Source of the DNA: Tritrichomonas musculus
Lineage: Eukaryota; Parabasalia; Tritrichomonadida; Tritrichomonadidae
DNA: 64,000 nucleotides
Direction of reading: 5' to 3'
Assembly (NCBI GenBank): GCA_039105265.1
Contig: JAPFFF010000007.1
Location: forward strand, 3,782,001-3,846,000
The notes below the pieces were generated by a model. The model ran no database searches, was not told where the DNA came from, and saw nothing but the letters and a program-made list of their open reading frames with translations. The position numbers and the translations under genes are program-made. Positions within the stretch are counted from its first letter, which is position 1. The number at the start of each line of letters is the position of its first letter. Shown here one piece after another: positions 16,314-25,156 of the stretch.

Positions 16314-16568
16314 TTATTTTACTTCATTTAAAATTGATTTCCCAATTTTATAACCTTTATCTGCATAATTTAATCCTGTATCTATAGCATTAACTACTTC
16401 ATTTACACCGGGAATAAATTGAACGGCTGGTTTAACTTTATCAATAATCATCTTACCTGTATCTATTATTTTCGGTAGAGCTTTAACAGCTTTTTTTGCA
16501 AAATTCTTTAGTTTTCCGCCTACACTTTTAACAGCTTTCTTGATCTTATTAAATATACCAACTGACAT
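16314..16568 (-). CDS. small amphipathic, basic protein (84 aa)
   Basis: The C version of the candidate membrane-active protein, starting MSVGIFNKIKKAVKSVGGKL. Length and pattern are the same as in B, including FIPGVNEVVNAIDTGLN and the end SILNEVK. Substitutions keep charge and amphipathicity rather than exact sequence, which fits a lytic or core peptide. It is divergent from the capsid gene with 38 bases between starts. Confidence 0.7.
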   Translation of the reverse strand: MSVGIFNKIKKAVKSVGGKLKNFAKKAVKALPKIIDTGKMIIDKVKPAVQFIPGVNEVVNAIDTGLNYADKGYKIGKSILNEVK

Positions 16569-16606
16569 TTCTTCTTCATAAAATATTTTGTTTTATTAAC
16601 TGATAA

Positions 16607-18550
16607 ATGTTATATCGAAACGAAAGAGCTCATAATTATAAGATAGAAGCTGGAAATGTTTTAGATACTTTTAATCAAATGAGATCACTGATTAATGTTA
16701 ATGATGGTACAAGATCGTTTTCATTTAGAACAGTAGACTGTCATGATCAACCAGCTCCGTTTCATCAAGGACAATATTCTCAAATTAGCTTAACACACCC
16801 TGATCATTTTGTAAGTGATGTTGATAAAGGATTCTTAACATTTCATATAAAATTAGATTTACAGTTAAATACTGATTTAAGTAAACTTCAACAAATACAA
16901 GACCCTAATAACTTTTATAAACTGTTTGTAGGATTTAAATCTTCTAATCAATTATTTGATAGACTTGAAATTCTTCATAATAATGTTAATGTCGGATATC
17001 AACAAAACGAGTGTGTTAGAGAAGGATTTTTATATTCTTCAGTTAAACCAGAAACAGAAAAGAAGAGAAGAAGATTTGTTCATTCATTATGGGAGAATGT
17101 TGCTTCTTATTCTCAAACAATAGCAGGATCTTATGTTAATCTTAACAATTTCAAAAATAACGGAAAAACTTCAACAGAATTTGATTTAAATGTTCCGTTT
17201 GATGATTTATTAGCTCTTCAAGCTTTTGATTTATTCCCAAACGGAATAATTGGAGATTTATCAATAAGATTTCAAGTTACTCCAGCTGGATTAGTTTGGG
17301 CTGCTATTGATCCTTATACTGTTGCTGAAGCTAAAGCTTTTCTTGAAGATAATGAAAGTGTTAGTACAGAAGAATTAGATAAGCTAAAACAAATCACAGT
17401 ACATGGTCATCTTAAACATCAATTCACTCAAATAAATAATGAAGCTATTATCCCAGGTCCATCAAATAATCCAGATCCTCCTTCTCCAGAACAACCGAAA
17501 TATCAGTTAAAGTATGAATTAAGAGATAAATATACTCCAGCTTCAACAAATATTCCAGTAGATGAACTTCTTGAAACTTTTACATTTTTATTCAGCTATA
17601 CTGATGAAGAGTTTACAGAGTTAGGAATAGAAAAAACAGAAGATAATAAAGAAATTTGTAAAGCTCATTATCTTAAATCTCATGACAGTATCCCTTCATC
17701 AAAACATCCCGCCGGAAACGTTTCTATTAATTTTGTTTCTAAAACTGAAGCTAATAAATTATTGAGTTCTCATTATTCATCTCAACCAGCAACACTTACA
17801 GTAAATAGATTAACAGTTACATTATGTAAGTCAAGTATGCAGGGTTTTGGAGTATGTGAATCAACACGAAACGGAATAGAAGAAATATTGCGAAAAGGTA
17901 TAATTATTCCTTCACAAAAAGTTGATTATCATTCTTTTCCGATAGCTCCGGCAGAAAACGGAATAAAATCAACACTAAATATTCCTTTGATTAACGTTAC
18001 AACTCTTTCAATAATGTTCCCAAAACATCATAATGATTTAACAGTTTTTGAAAATCCAATATATCAAAACTGTTATTTGAATATAGGAGGAAAAAATTTT
18101 CCAGATGAAAACGTTAGTACAATAGGAGCTAGATTCTTTGAAAATCAGCTTACAGCCGGAGATTTAGACGCTATAACTCTAACTTGTACAAAAGAGTTTG
18201 AAGATAGTATGACTATGCCGAAAAATGATGTTAACGGAGTAAGATATAAAAATACTTTATCTGACAGTTCTTCTTTTGTTTTCAATATTCAAGCTGAAAG
18301 ATCTTCTGCAGGTTATTGTTTTGATGCTATAGACGGCGGATTCGGCAATGTTCAAATTCAAATTCAAGGTCAACCTGTATATAGAGGAGAAAATGATACT
18401 TATTACAATATAATAGAACCTTCTGGGAATATTATTCATCCGCCCCCAACTCAATTATGGCTTACTCGTGATAGTTATTTCTTAATGAATCTTGATGGTT
18501 TAGCTTATATAGATGATCAATCTCCACCAAACAGTCAAATTAATGAGTGA
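16607..18550 (+). CDS. mcp: major capsid protein of Polinton C (647 aa)
   Basis: The same length as the B copy and highly conserved in the framework: MLYRNERAHN start, SFSFRTVDCHDQPAPF, FKSSNQLFDRLEILHNN, FDDLLALQAFDLFPNGIIGD, IGGKNFPDENVSTIGARFFE and LTAGDLDAITL. The variable region (about residues 270-390) keeps a Pro-rich entry PDPPSPEQP. The gene ends in TGA, showing that TGA is a stop here. The strong protein conservation against a very different codon choice indicates long purifying selection on this gene. Confidence 0.83.
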   Translation: MLYRNERAHNYKIEAGNVLDTFNQMRSLINVNDGTRSFSFRTVDCHDQPAPFHQGQYSQISLTHPDHFVSDVDKGFLTFHIKLDLQLNTDLSKLQQIQDPNNFYKLFVGFKSSNQLFDRLEILHNNVNVGYQQNECVREGFLYSSVKPETEKKRRRFVHSLWENVASYSQTIAGSYVNLNNFKNNGKTSTEFDLNVPFDDLLALQAFDLFPNGIIGDLSIRFQVTPAGLVWAAIDPYTVAEAKAFLEDNESVSTEELDKLKQITVHGHLKHQFTQINNEAIIPGPSNNPDPPSPEQPKYQLKYELRDKYTPASTNIPVDELLETFTFLFSYTDEEFTELGIEKTEDNKEICKAHYLKSHDSIPSSKHPAGNVSINFVSKTEANKLLSSHYSSQPATLTVNRLTVTLCKSSMQGFGVCESTRNGIEEILRKGIIIPSQKVDYHSFPIAPAENGIKSTLNIPLINVTTLSIMFPKHHNDLTVFENPIYQNCYLNIGGKNFPDENVSTIGARFFENQLTAGDLDAITLTCTKEFEDSMTMPKNDVNGVRYKNTLSDSSSFVFNIQAERSSAGYCFDAIDGGFGNVQIQIQGQPVYRGENDTYYNIIEPSGNIIHPPPTQLWLTRDSYFLMNLDGLAYIDDQSPPNSQINE

Positions 18551-18635
18551 AAAATAAGACCGTAAATTTACGGACTTGAATTTTAAAAATAATATAATTT
18601 TAATTTTAAATATATGATTTTTGTTTTTACAAAAC

Positions 18636-19205
18636 ATGGAAACTGAAAATATTTCTGAATTTATTTCTTTAAAAGATCATGAAGATTATGAAATATTAAC
18701 AACTTATCCACATACTATACGAAGAAAAGATAATCATCATGAAATTAAAGAAAATATTGAAAACGGTTATGTTAGACTTATGCTTAAAAATAAACATTAT
18801 CTTAAACATAGATTAATAGCTTTACAATTTATAGAAAATGATAATCCTGAAATTAAAACTCAAGTAGATCATAAAAATAGACAAAGAACAGATAATCATA
18901 TTTATAATTTACGTTGGGTATCAGTTAAAGAGAATCAAATGAATAAAGCATCTAGTAACAAAATTACATACACTTACACTAATATACCTAATGATTCTTT
19001 AAAAATAACAGACTATAATACACATATTTTTGAATCTTATTACTATTATGAAAACAATTTCTATTTTTATAACGGAGTTGAATATCGTAAACTACATATA
19101 AATGAGAAAAAGAATGGTTATAAATTTGTTAATATGATGAGTATTAATGGTAAAAAAATACAAATATATTTAACTAGGTTTAAGAAGATATATGATCTTA
19201 ATTAG
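18636..19205 (+). CDS. HNH homing-type endonuclease of Polinton C (189 aa)
   Basis: The N-terminal block HEDYEILTTYPHTIRRKDNH matches the A and B copies. The core is KTQVDHKNRQRTDNHIYNLR then WVSVKENQMNKAS. The C-terminal third is diverged. I take the ATG at 18636, because the open frame before it lacks an ATG. The gene lies between capsid and integrase as in B. Sharing this locus across two lineages suggests either an old insertion or repeated homing into the same gap. Confidence 0.84.
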   Translation: METENISEFISLKDHEDYEILTTYPHTIRRKDNHHEIKENIENGYVRLMLKNKHYLKHRLIALQFIENDNPEIKTQVDHKNRQRTDNHIYNLRWVSVKENQMNKASSNKITYTYTNIPNDSLKITDYNTHIFESYYYYENNFYFYNGVEYRKLHINEKKNGYKFVNMMSINGKKIQIYLTRFKKIYDLN

Positions 19206-19240
19206 AAGAATTAAATGTAGTATATTATTTTTGCACTAAA

Positions 19241-20380
19241 ATGCTTAAATATCCATTTACTAGCAAATACAAATACTTTGAATATAATGATCTCGAAAAA
19301 GAACCTTATGTTCATGATTATAGATTGAAAACATGTAAACAGTATATGAAACCTAATTTTAGTAATGAACCTTATTGCTATGAAGCTGATTTAATGTTTG
19401 TTAAGAATACTATCTATTTTGTTTTAATTAATGTTAATACAAGATATTTAATAGTTGAACAGATTAAAGATAGAAGATTAAGTACATTATCTTACACTTT
19501 AGCTAATATATTAGTCAAATATGATATTGAAATTAAAACGATTAAAAGTGATGGTGAAAGAGGATTTATTAAGTTAGCAAATGATATAATTGAACTTACT
19601 TTAAATGATGATTCTATATTATATGTACCTAATTTACATGAAAGAGTTAAAGAAAGTAGTATAAGAAGTAAAGATAAATTGTTAGATAAAATTATTAATC
19701 AACATGATACTAAATTATTAAAACAGATCATAAATGATATAGATTTCGACAGTGTTAAAGAATGGAAAATATATAAGATTAAATTTGTAATTAATTCTTC
19801 TAAATTTGCGTTAGCTCATAAAACAATTGATTCTGTTATTAGAACGTTACGAAATGCTTTTGGACTTAATGAAACTAAATTAGCTAATATTGAATATATG
19901 AGACAAATGGTTAATTATTATAATAAAACTCCTCATAAATCATTAAGATTAAGAAATTACAATTATGATTTTGATGATACTGATGAAAGTGAAGTTATAT
20001 TGAACAAAAATAAATATATATACTATTCACCTAAACAGTTTCAAAATGATATTGATCTAGAATGGAAGTATATAAGATTAATGAGAAGTAAATTACAAGA
20101 AATTAAAAACAAACAAAAATTAAAAGGACTATTATCTTATAAAAAAGGGAATATATTACTAGTTCATACTGATTTTGCTAAAACTAAACAAAAATTTGCT
20201 AAAAGAAGAAGAGTATTTAATGAAATAGCTCAATTCTTAACATATATTAACGGAAATTGTGTTTGTAAATTGTTAAGATATAATATGAAACCGATAGAAA
20301 TACCAATAGCTTTTACTAAGAAAGTAGCTGATAATTATGATGAATTAGATAAAGATATTAAATTATACTTTGATATCTAA
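19241..20380 (+). CDS. int: retroviral-like integrase of Polinton C (379 aa)
   Basis: The core carries YEADLMFVKNTIYFVLINVN for the first acidic site, KSDGERGF for the second and AHKTIDSVIRTLRNAFGL for the third, then YNKTPHKSL. Compared with A and B it has an insert of about 40 residues between the second and third sites (HERVKESSIRSKDKL and on). The C-terminal part has the same KRRRVFNEIAQFL block. The following small gene starts after a 5-base gap, so the two are probably one transcript. The perfect target duplication around C suggests it worked recently. Confidence 0.92.
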   Translation: MLKYPFTSKYKYFEYNDLEKEPYVHDYRLKTCKQYMKPNFSNEPYCYEADLMFVKNTIYFVLINVNTRYLIVEQIKDRRLSTLSYTLANILVKYDIEIKTIKSDGERGFIKLANDIIELTLNDDSILYVPNLHERVKESSIRSKDKLLDKIINQHDTKLLKQIINDIDFDSVKEWKIYKIKFVINSSKFALAHKTIDSVIRTLRNAFGLNETKLANIEYMRQMVNYYNKTPHKSLRLRNYNYDFDDTDESEVILNKNKYIYYSPKQFQNDIDLEWKYIRLMRSKLQEIKNKQKLKGLLSYKKGNILLVHTDFAKTKQKFAKRRRVFNEIAQFLTYINGNCVCKLLRYNMKPIEIPIAFTKKVADNYDELDKDIKLYFDI

Positions 20381-20385
20381 TAAAT

Positions 20386-20715
20386 ATGCCAAAAGTTTAC
20401 TTTCATACTCAAGATAAAGAATTTAAATTGCCAATCGAATTCATTAGCAGTAGAAATAAAAAGTATATAGTTGTTCAGTATGTAGGAGCTATTGTTAAAG
20501 AGTTTTTAGTAGGAGATTTAATGGTTCATAGTGATATAGTTCAACAATATAGTTATTGTGATCATTTTATAATGTTAGCTAATAGAAGACAAACAAAATA
20601 TAGAAAGTATGAATTCTTAAATCATGAACAAAATCATAGAATATGGTTTACTGATTTATACGGAAATGAAATAGAACCTTCAGCGTTTATATTTAGTTGT
20701 CTTCTTATTTATTAA
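20386..20715 (+). CDS. small conserved beta-rich protein (109 aa)
   Basis: The homologue of the 116-residue B and A proteins with the same core: SRNKKYIVVQYVGAIV, LMVHSDIV, CDHFIMLANRRQTKYRKYE and FIFSCLLIY. The central Asn-Arg-Arg-Gln-Thr block is invariant in all three. It sits directly between the integrase and the variable-locus gene, with gaps of 5 and 3 bases. Confidence 0.82.
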   Translation: MPKVYFHTQDKEFKLPIEFISSRNKKYIVVQYVGAIVKEFLVGDLMVHSDIVQQYSYCDHFIMLANRRQTKYRKYEFLNHEQNHRIWFTDLYGNEIEPSAFIFSCLLIY

Positions 20716-20718
20716 TAA

Positions 20719-22356
20719 ATGACGTTAGTTTTAGGAGAAGAAGTTAAAGATTATGAAAATGAAAATTATTATAAAATTGTAATAGGTAGAAATGGTTATT
20801 GTTTATATTGTTTTTTAGCTGATTTCAAATTACCTGATATATGTTTAAGTAAGGGTCAAGGAGTTATTAATTATCATCCTTGTTATTTTATTAGATTAAC
20901 TACAGAAAAACTTCCTTCTATCATATTTGTAATAAGATATATTCAGGGAGTAGAATGTGTTGTTTTACTTAAAGATAGACAAGATTATTATAATGAATCT
21001 AGATTATTATATACAATAACTCTTAGTGATTTTATGGTTAAGTTTAAAACTGTAAATGTAGTAAGTAGAATGTATAAAACATCTGAATTACAATTTAAAG
21101 CAAAGTTATATGATGGAATAAATGATGATATCATTGAAAAATATGTTAGTAAATTATCTCAAAAATTAAAACAAAATAGTATTAAAGTTGAACCTCAATA
21201 CTTTTATGAAATTCATTGGTATAGCAAATGTTGTTTTTATGAAGATTATAGAAATAATACATTAGAACCTTTAGTTTATACTTGTTTATCACCAGAAGAA
21301 CAGGAAGAAGAAGATAGAAGAAAAGAACAAGAAAGAATAGAAAAAGAAGAACAAGAAAGATTAATAAGAGAAGAACAAGAAAAACAAGATAAAAAAAGAA
21401 GAATAAGAGAAGAAAGAGAAAGAAAGAAACAAGAAGAAATAAATAAGATAGAAGCTGAAAAAGAAAGAAAAAGAAAATTACAAAGATTACATGATATAGA
21501 AAATGCTCCTAGAATGAATAAATTAACAGGTAAAATGTATTATCCTAATAATGAATTTGAAGAAGTTGATGTTGATAATGGACGTTGTATTGCTTTTGTT
21601 CGTAAAAGAAAGAATGTTGAAATTAATACAGATTTACATGATTTTCCAAATGAACAAACTGAATTAGATCTAGATTTAAATTTAAGCCCTAATCAAAATA
21701 TAGTGTTTAACCCTAATAAATATAGAAAAACTGCTAAAGTCGCTACGAGCTCTCGCGATGTAGAAAAAGTCACAAAAATAAATCAGCCTGTAAAACCCCC
21801 AAAACAAACAAGACCTAAAATGAAAAATATTCAACCTAAATCAACAAAATTATTAAGAGAAAGAATTGAAGCTATTAAAAATAAAAATAGAGTAGATATA
21901 GCAACAAGTCCTAATCATGAACTAATCGATAATAATAATGATAGTTTTATATTTGAGGAAGAGGAAGAGGAAGTCACTGCGAACTCTCGTGAAGCTGTGC
22001 CTGATAATGAAAACAATAATCATGAAATACAAATACAAACAAATAATCAAAACAAAACATATGGAGGACGTTATATTCCAGCTCCTCCTACAATGAAAAT
22101 ATTAAGTGAAGAAGAAATTAGAAGAAGAAATATAGCTCAACAAACTAAATTAACAACAAAAGCAAAACAAATTCAAAATAAACAAATCACTACAAACTCT
22201 CGTGAAGCACAAAAAGCACAACATCAACATACTCCTACAAAACAAACAGATATATCTAATGAAATTCCTCAAGCTCCTAAAGCAATTAAACAACAAAACA
22301 AAAATAAAAAAGTATATTCTCCTACTAGTTTAAATGATTCTATATTGAATATTTAA
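20719..22356 (+). CDS. variable-locus protein with coiled coil and in-frame repeats (545 aa)
   Basis: The first 190 residues look folded and beta-rich (NYYKIVIGRNGYCLYCFLAD). A highly charged Glu/Arg/Lys helix follows (about 193-260), then a disordered half. The disordered half carries three related in-frame words, VATSSRDV, VTANSREA and ITTNSREA. The DNA coding the first is present, inverted, in the neighbouring 927-residue gene. It ends 2 bases from the convergent large gene. No family is recognised, and A and B carry unrelated-looking proteins at this locus. Confidence 0.75.
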   Translation: MTLVLGEEVKDYENENYYKIVIGRNGYCLYCFLADFKLPDICLSKGQGVINYHPCYFIRLTTEKLPSIIFVIRYIQGVECVVLLKDRQDYYNESRLLYTITLSDFMVKFKTVNVVSRMYKTSELQFKAKLYDGINDDIIEKYVSKLSQKLKQNSIKVEPQYFYEIHWYSKCCFYEDYRNNTLEPLVYTCLSPEEQEEEDRRKEQERIEKEEQERLIREEQEKQDKKRRIREERERKKQEEINKIEAEKERKRKLQRLHDIENAPRMNKLTGKMYYPNNEFEEVDVDNGRCIAFVRKRKNVEINTDLHDFPNEQTELDLDLNLSPNQNIVFNPNKYRKTAKVATSSRDVEKVTKINQPVKPPKQTRPKMKNIQPKSTKLLRERIEAIKNKNRVDIATSPNHELIDNNNDSFIFEEEEEEVTANSREAVPDNENNNHEIQIQTNNQNKTYGGRYIPAPPTMKILSEEEIRRRNIAQQTKLTTKAKQIQNKQITTNSREAQKAQHQHTPTKQTDISNEIPQAPKAIKQQNKNKKVYSPTSLNDSILNI

Positions 22357-22358
22357 GT

Positions 22359-25142
22359 TTAATATTCATCTTCTATCTTATTAATATCATATTTAAATGC
22401 TTGAGCTTTACGTTCTATTTTTTGTTCATCATACTTATTCTTATATTCTAAATATTTACTATTATCACCATATAACTTATTAATAATTTTTGTTACTTGT
22501 TTTTTATAAAAATTTTTATTGTATTTAATATCTTCTGGTGTTGAATTTATTATCTGATTTTGAATAAGTTCTTGTATACTTTCATCATTAGGATTTTCAA
22601 GACAAAAGATTTGTTTAAAAATTAATAAGAATAATCGACTTAAAATATTAGCAAATCCTTTATGCTGAAGATTATTCTTTTCAAGTTGTTCTACTAAAAT
22701 TTCTCCTGTTTTTGTATCAACAATATCATCAATATAAGCTTCTCTTAACTTTACTATTTTTGGTCCTACTCTTTCATTATAATCAGCTTTATGTTCACGT
22801 TTATAGTTTAACCAGGCTGGATAATTTAAGATTTTTCCTTTATATTTTGAACTTTTTTCTAGATCTCTTTTAGCACCTATATCAATAAGAATAACATACA
22901 TAGCATTTGAAATTGATAAATAGTTCAAGAGTTTAGTAACTATTTTGTATTGAGGATATTCTATAATCCAGAAAAATTTCCATATATAAGAGAAGACAGA
23001 TGACCAGTAACTTTGAGGAGATAATCTTTTACTGATTCTAGGTTTTCCTAAACCTAAACTTGAATAATGTTTTCTATATTCTTTCATATTTTTATTTGCG
23101 TCAATATTATATTCTCCTTTTCTCCAGTTTACATCATTTATATCTTTATTAAATTGTTCTGCTAACCAGGTGTTAAAAGGTTTTTCTTTTCTTTCAGCTT
23201 TACTTACAGTTGAAAGCCAAACTTTTTTATAAGGACTAGCTCGAACAAGTTTATATCCATTAATTATTCTAGGAATTCCACGTTTATCAACTAAAACAAC
23301 ATCTTCAACACGATCTCCATTTAAATCAGTGATAGGTTTTCCAATAGGATCTTTTGCATTTGGCGGTAATAATCTATATCTAGGAACTCCATTTTCATCA
23401 ACATGATTATGTGCATATTCTTGCGCAGTATCTCTAGCAGCAGCATTAGGAATATATTTAATTCTATAATTACCGTTAATAATGATATCTAGTAAATGAT
23501 TGTTATAGAAAGAAATATTTCCTTCTGTTTCATTTGCAAGATTTTCTACTTTAAATGTTTTTAATTTATCTGGTAAATCATCAATATCTCTATCAGATCT
23601 TTTTCCTCTTATTACAGAACTTTCTTCTTTTTTCATAAGATCCTTAATATAATCTTTATCGGGCATATAAGTATTCTCATTATTAAGTACATTATAAGGT
23701 TTAAATAATTTTGATACTTGTTGATCAAATTCTACTTCTTTTTCTTCAGGTTTTTTTGATTTACGAGGAGCTTTATATGCTGTTATAGATTTATTAAGAT
23801 TATCAATTATATCATCTTCACTTTCATCATCAAACCCAAAATCAAAATCTTCATCATTAATACTATGTCCTATTGTTTCTTTTGGTGCTGAATCACTATC
23901 GTTCATTTTATTATCAAATAAAGTTTCATTTTCTAAATCACTATTCATATTATAAAATATTTCTCTATCTCCATTCTCTTTTAAATAATGAATTAGTTTT
24001 TTTATTTGTTCTTTATTTTTAGGTTCAGTTTCTTCATCAAATATATTTGTTTCTCGTATAGCATTATGTAACTCTAGTACATATTTTCTTATTCTTATAT
24101 CTGTTTCATCTTTAGGGTTAATAGCTTTATTATAATAATTATATAAGTCTTCAGCTGAAAACTCATCATTTAATAAACCAAATTTTTTTAATTGATTAGC
24201 ATCAATTGTAGAAGATTGTCTATATAATTTCATTAACTGTTCTCCATCTATTTCATCATTTTCAGCAATAGTTTGTATTGTTTTTTTATTTGTTTTTCTT
24301 CTTTTATTTTCATATACTTGAATACTAGTTGCTATTATTGTTTGTATTTTATTTAATTCCATGTTAACATTTATTCCTTTTTTCTTAATATATGAATCAA
24401 TTTCTTCAGTTAATAATTTTACAGTAAGTTTAATATTTTTACTATCTTCTTCATTGAATAAAGGATATTTTTTAGGATCATCAGCAATTCTATAAAAACA
24501 TAATAGAGTATCAATATACTCTTTAGAAAGTATATTATTATCTTTAAGAAATTTTGAATCTTTATTATATCTATTTCTATAATAATGATCTTGTTGTTCT
24601 AATTCTTCTTCCTCTTCCTCTATATTTACTTTATCATCATTATCTTCATCTTCAACAGAATTATAATCTTCATCTTCAACAGAATTATAATCATTTATTT
24701 CATCATTATCTACATCGCGAGAGCTCGTAGCGACATTATCATTATCATCATCATCTTTATTTTTAGTTCTTTTAATTCTTTTAGCTTTTTCTAATAAATT
24801 AGACGGAATCTTTATACTTATTTTTTTATTATTTGGATCATATTTTACAGGAGGTTTTAATAAACTATTTATATCACTAAAATATTTTGCTTTTTCATTT
24901 AATATACTGTTTAATTTTGCTTTTTGATTACTTCCACTATGTTTTGTATTAACAAATGTATTTTTGAAATCAATAAGTTTTTCATTAACTTCAGGTTTAT
25001 ATTTATTGATATGTTCTAAACATTTCAGCATATTCAAAATAATTTTGTTATCAACATACGAATCATCTCTTAAATATTTAAACATTTTTCTATAATCTTC
25101 ATCATCTGTTACTTTATTTATTTGTTTGTTTGTTATACTCAT
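22359..25142 (-). CDS. large conserved Polinton protein of C (927 aa)
   Basis: The counterpart of the 836- and 835-residue proteins. The N-terminal 500 residues are Asp/Glu/Asn-rich, with a short tandem repeat YNSVEDEDYNSVEDED near residue 155 and the VATSSRDV word just before it. The conserved C-terminal half carries RGKRSDRD, INGNYRIKYIPNAAARDTA, DLNGDRVEDVVLVDKRG, GYKLVRASPYKKVW and GLGKPRISKRLSPQSYWSS. Order and spacing match B. It is divergent from the fibre-like gene (14-base gap). Unknown function; the constant pairing with the fibre gene hints at a vertex or attachment complex. Confidence 0.78.
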   Translation of the reverse strand: MSITNKQINKVTDDEDYRKMFKYLRDDSYVDNKIILNMLKCLEHINKYKPEVNEKLIDFKNTFVNTKHSGSNQKAKLNSILNEKAKYFSDINSLLKPPVKYDPNNKKISIKIPSNLLEKAKRIKRTKNKDDDDNDNVATSSRDVDNDEINDYNSVEDEDYNSVEDEDNDDKVNIEEEEEELEQQDHYYRNRYNKDSKFLKDNNILSKEYIDTLLCFYRIADDPKKYPLFNEEDSKNIKLTVKLLTEEIDSYIKKKGINVNMELNKIQTIIATSIQVYENKRRKTNKKTIQTIAENDEIDGEQLMKLYRQSSTIDANQLKKFGLLNDEFSAEDLYNYYNKAINPKDETDIRIRKYVLELHNAIRETNIFDEETEPKNKEQIKKLIHYLKENGDREIFYNMNSDLENETLFDNKMNDSDSAPKETIGHSINDEDFDFGFDDESEDDIIDNLNKSITAYKAPRKSKKPEEKEVEFDQQVSKLFKPYNVLNNENTYMPDKDYIKDLMKKEESSVIRGKRSDRDIDDLPDKLKTFKVENLANETEGNISFYNNHLLDIIINGNYRIKYIPNAAARDTAQEYAHNHVDENGVPRYRLLPPNAKDPIGKPITDLNGDRVEDVVLVDKRGIPRIINGYKLVRASPYKKVWLSTVSKAERKEKPFNTWLAEQFNKDINDVNWRKGEYNIDANKNMKEYRKHYSSLGLGKPRISKRLSPQSYWSSVFSYIWKFFWIIEYPQYKIVTKLLNYLSISNAMYVILIDIGAKRDLEKSSKYKGKILNYPAWLNYKREHKADYNERVGPKIVKLREAYIDDIVDTKTGEILVEQLEKNNLQHKGFANILSRLFLLIFKQIFCLENPNDESIQELIQNQIINSTPEDIKYNKNFYKKQVTKIINKLYGDNSKYLEYKNKYDEQKIERKAQAFKYDINKIEDEY

Positions 25143-25156
25143 TTATTACGTTATAA

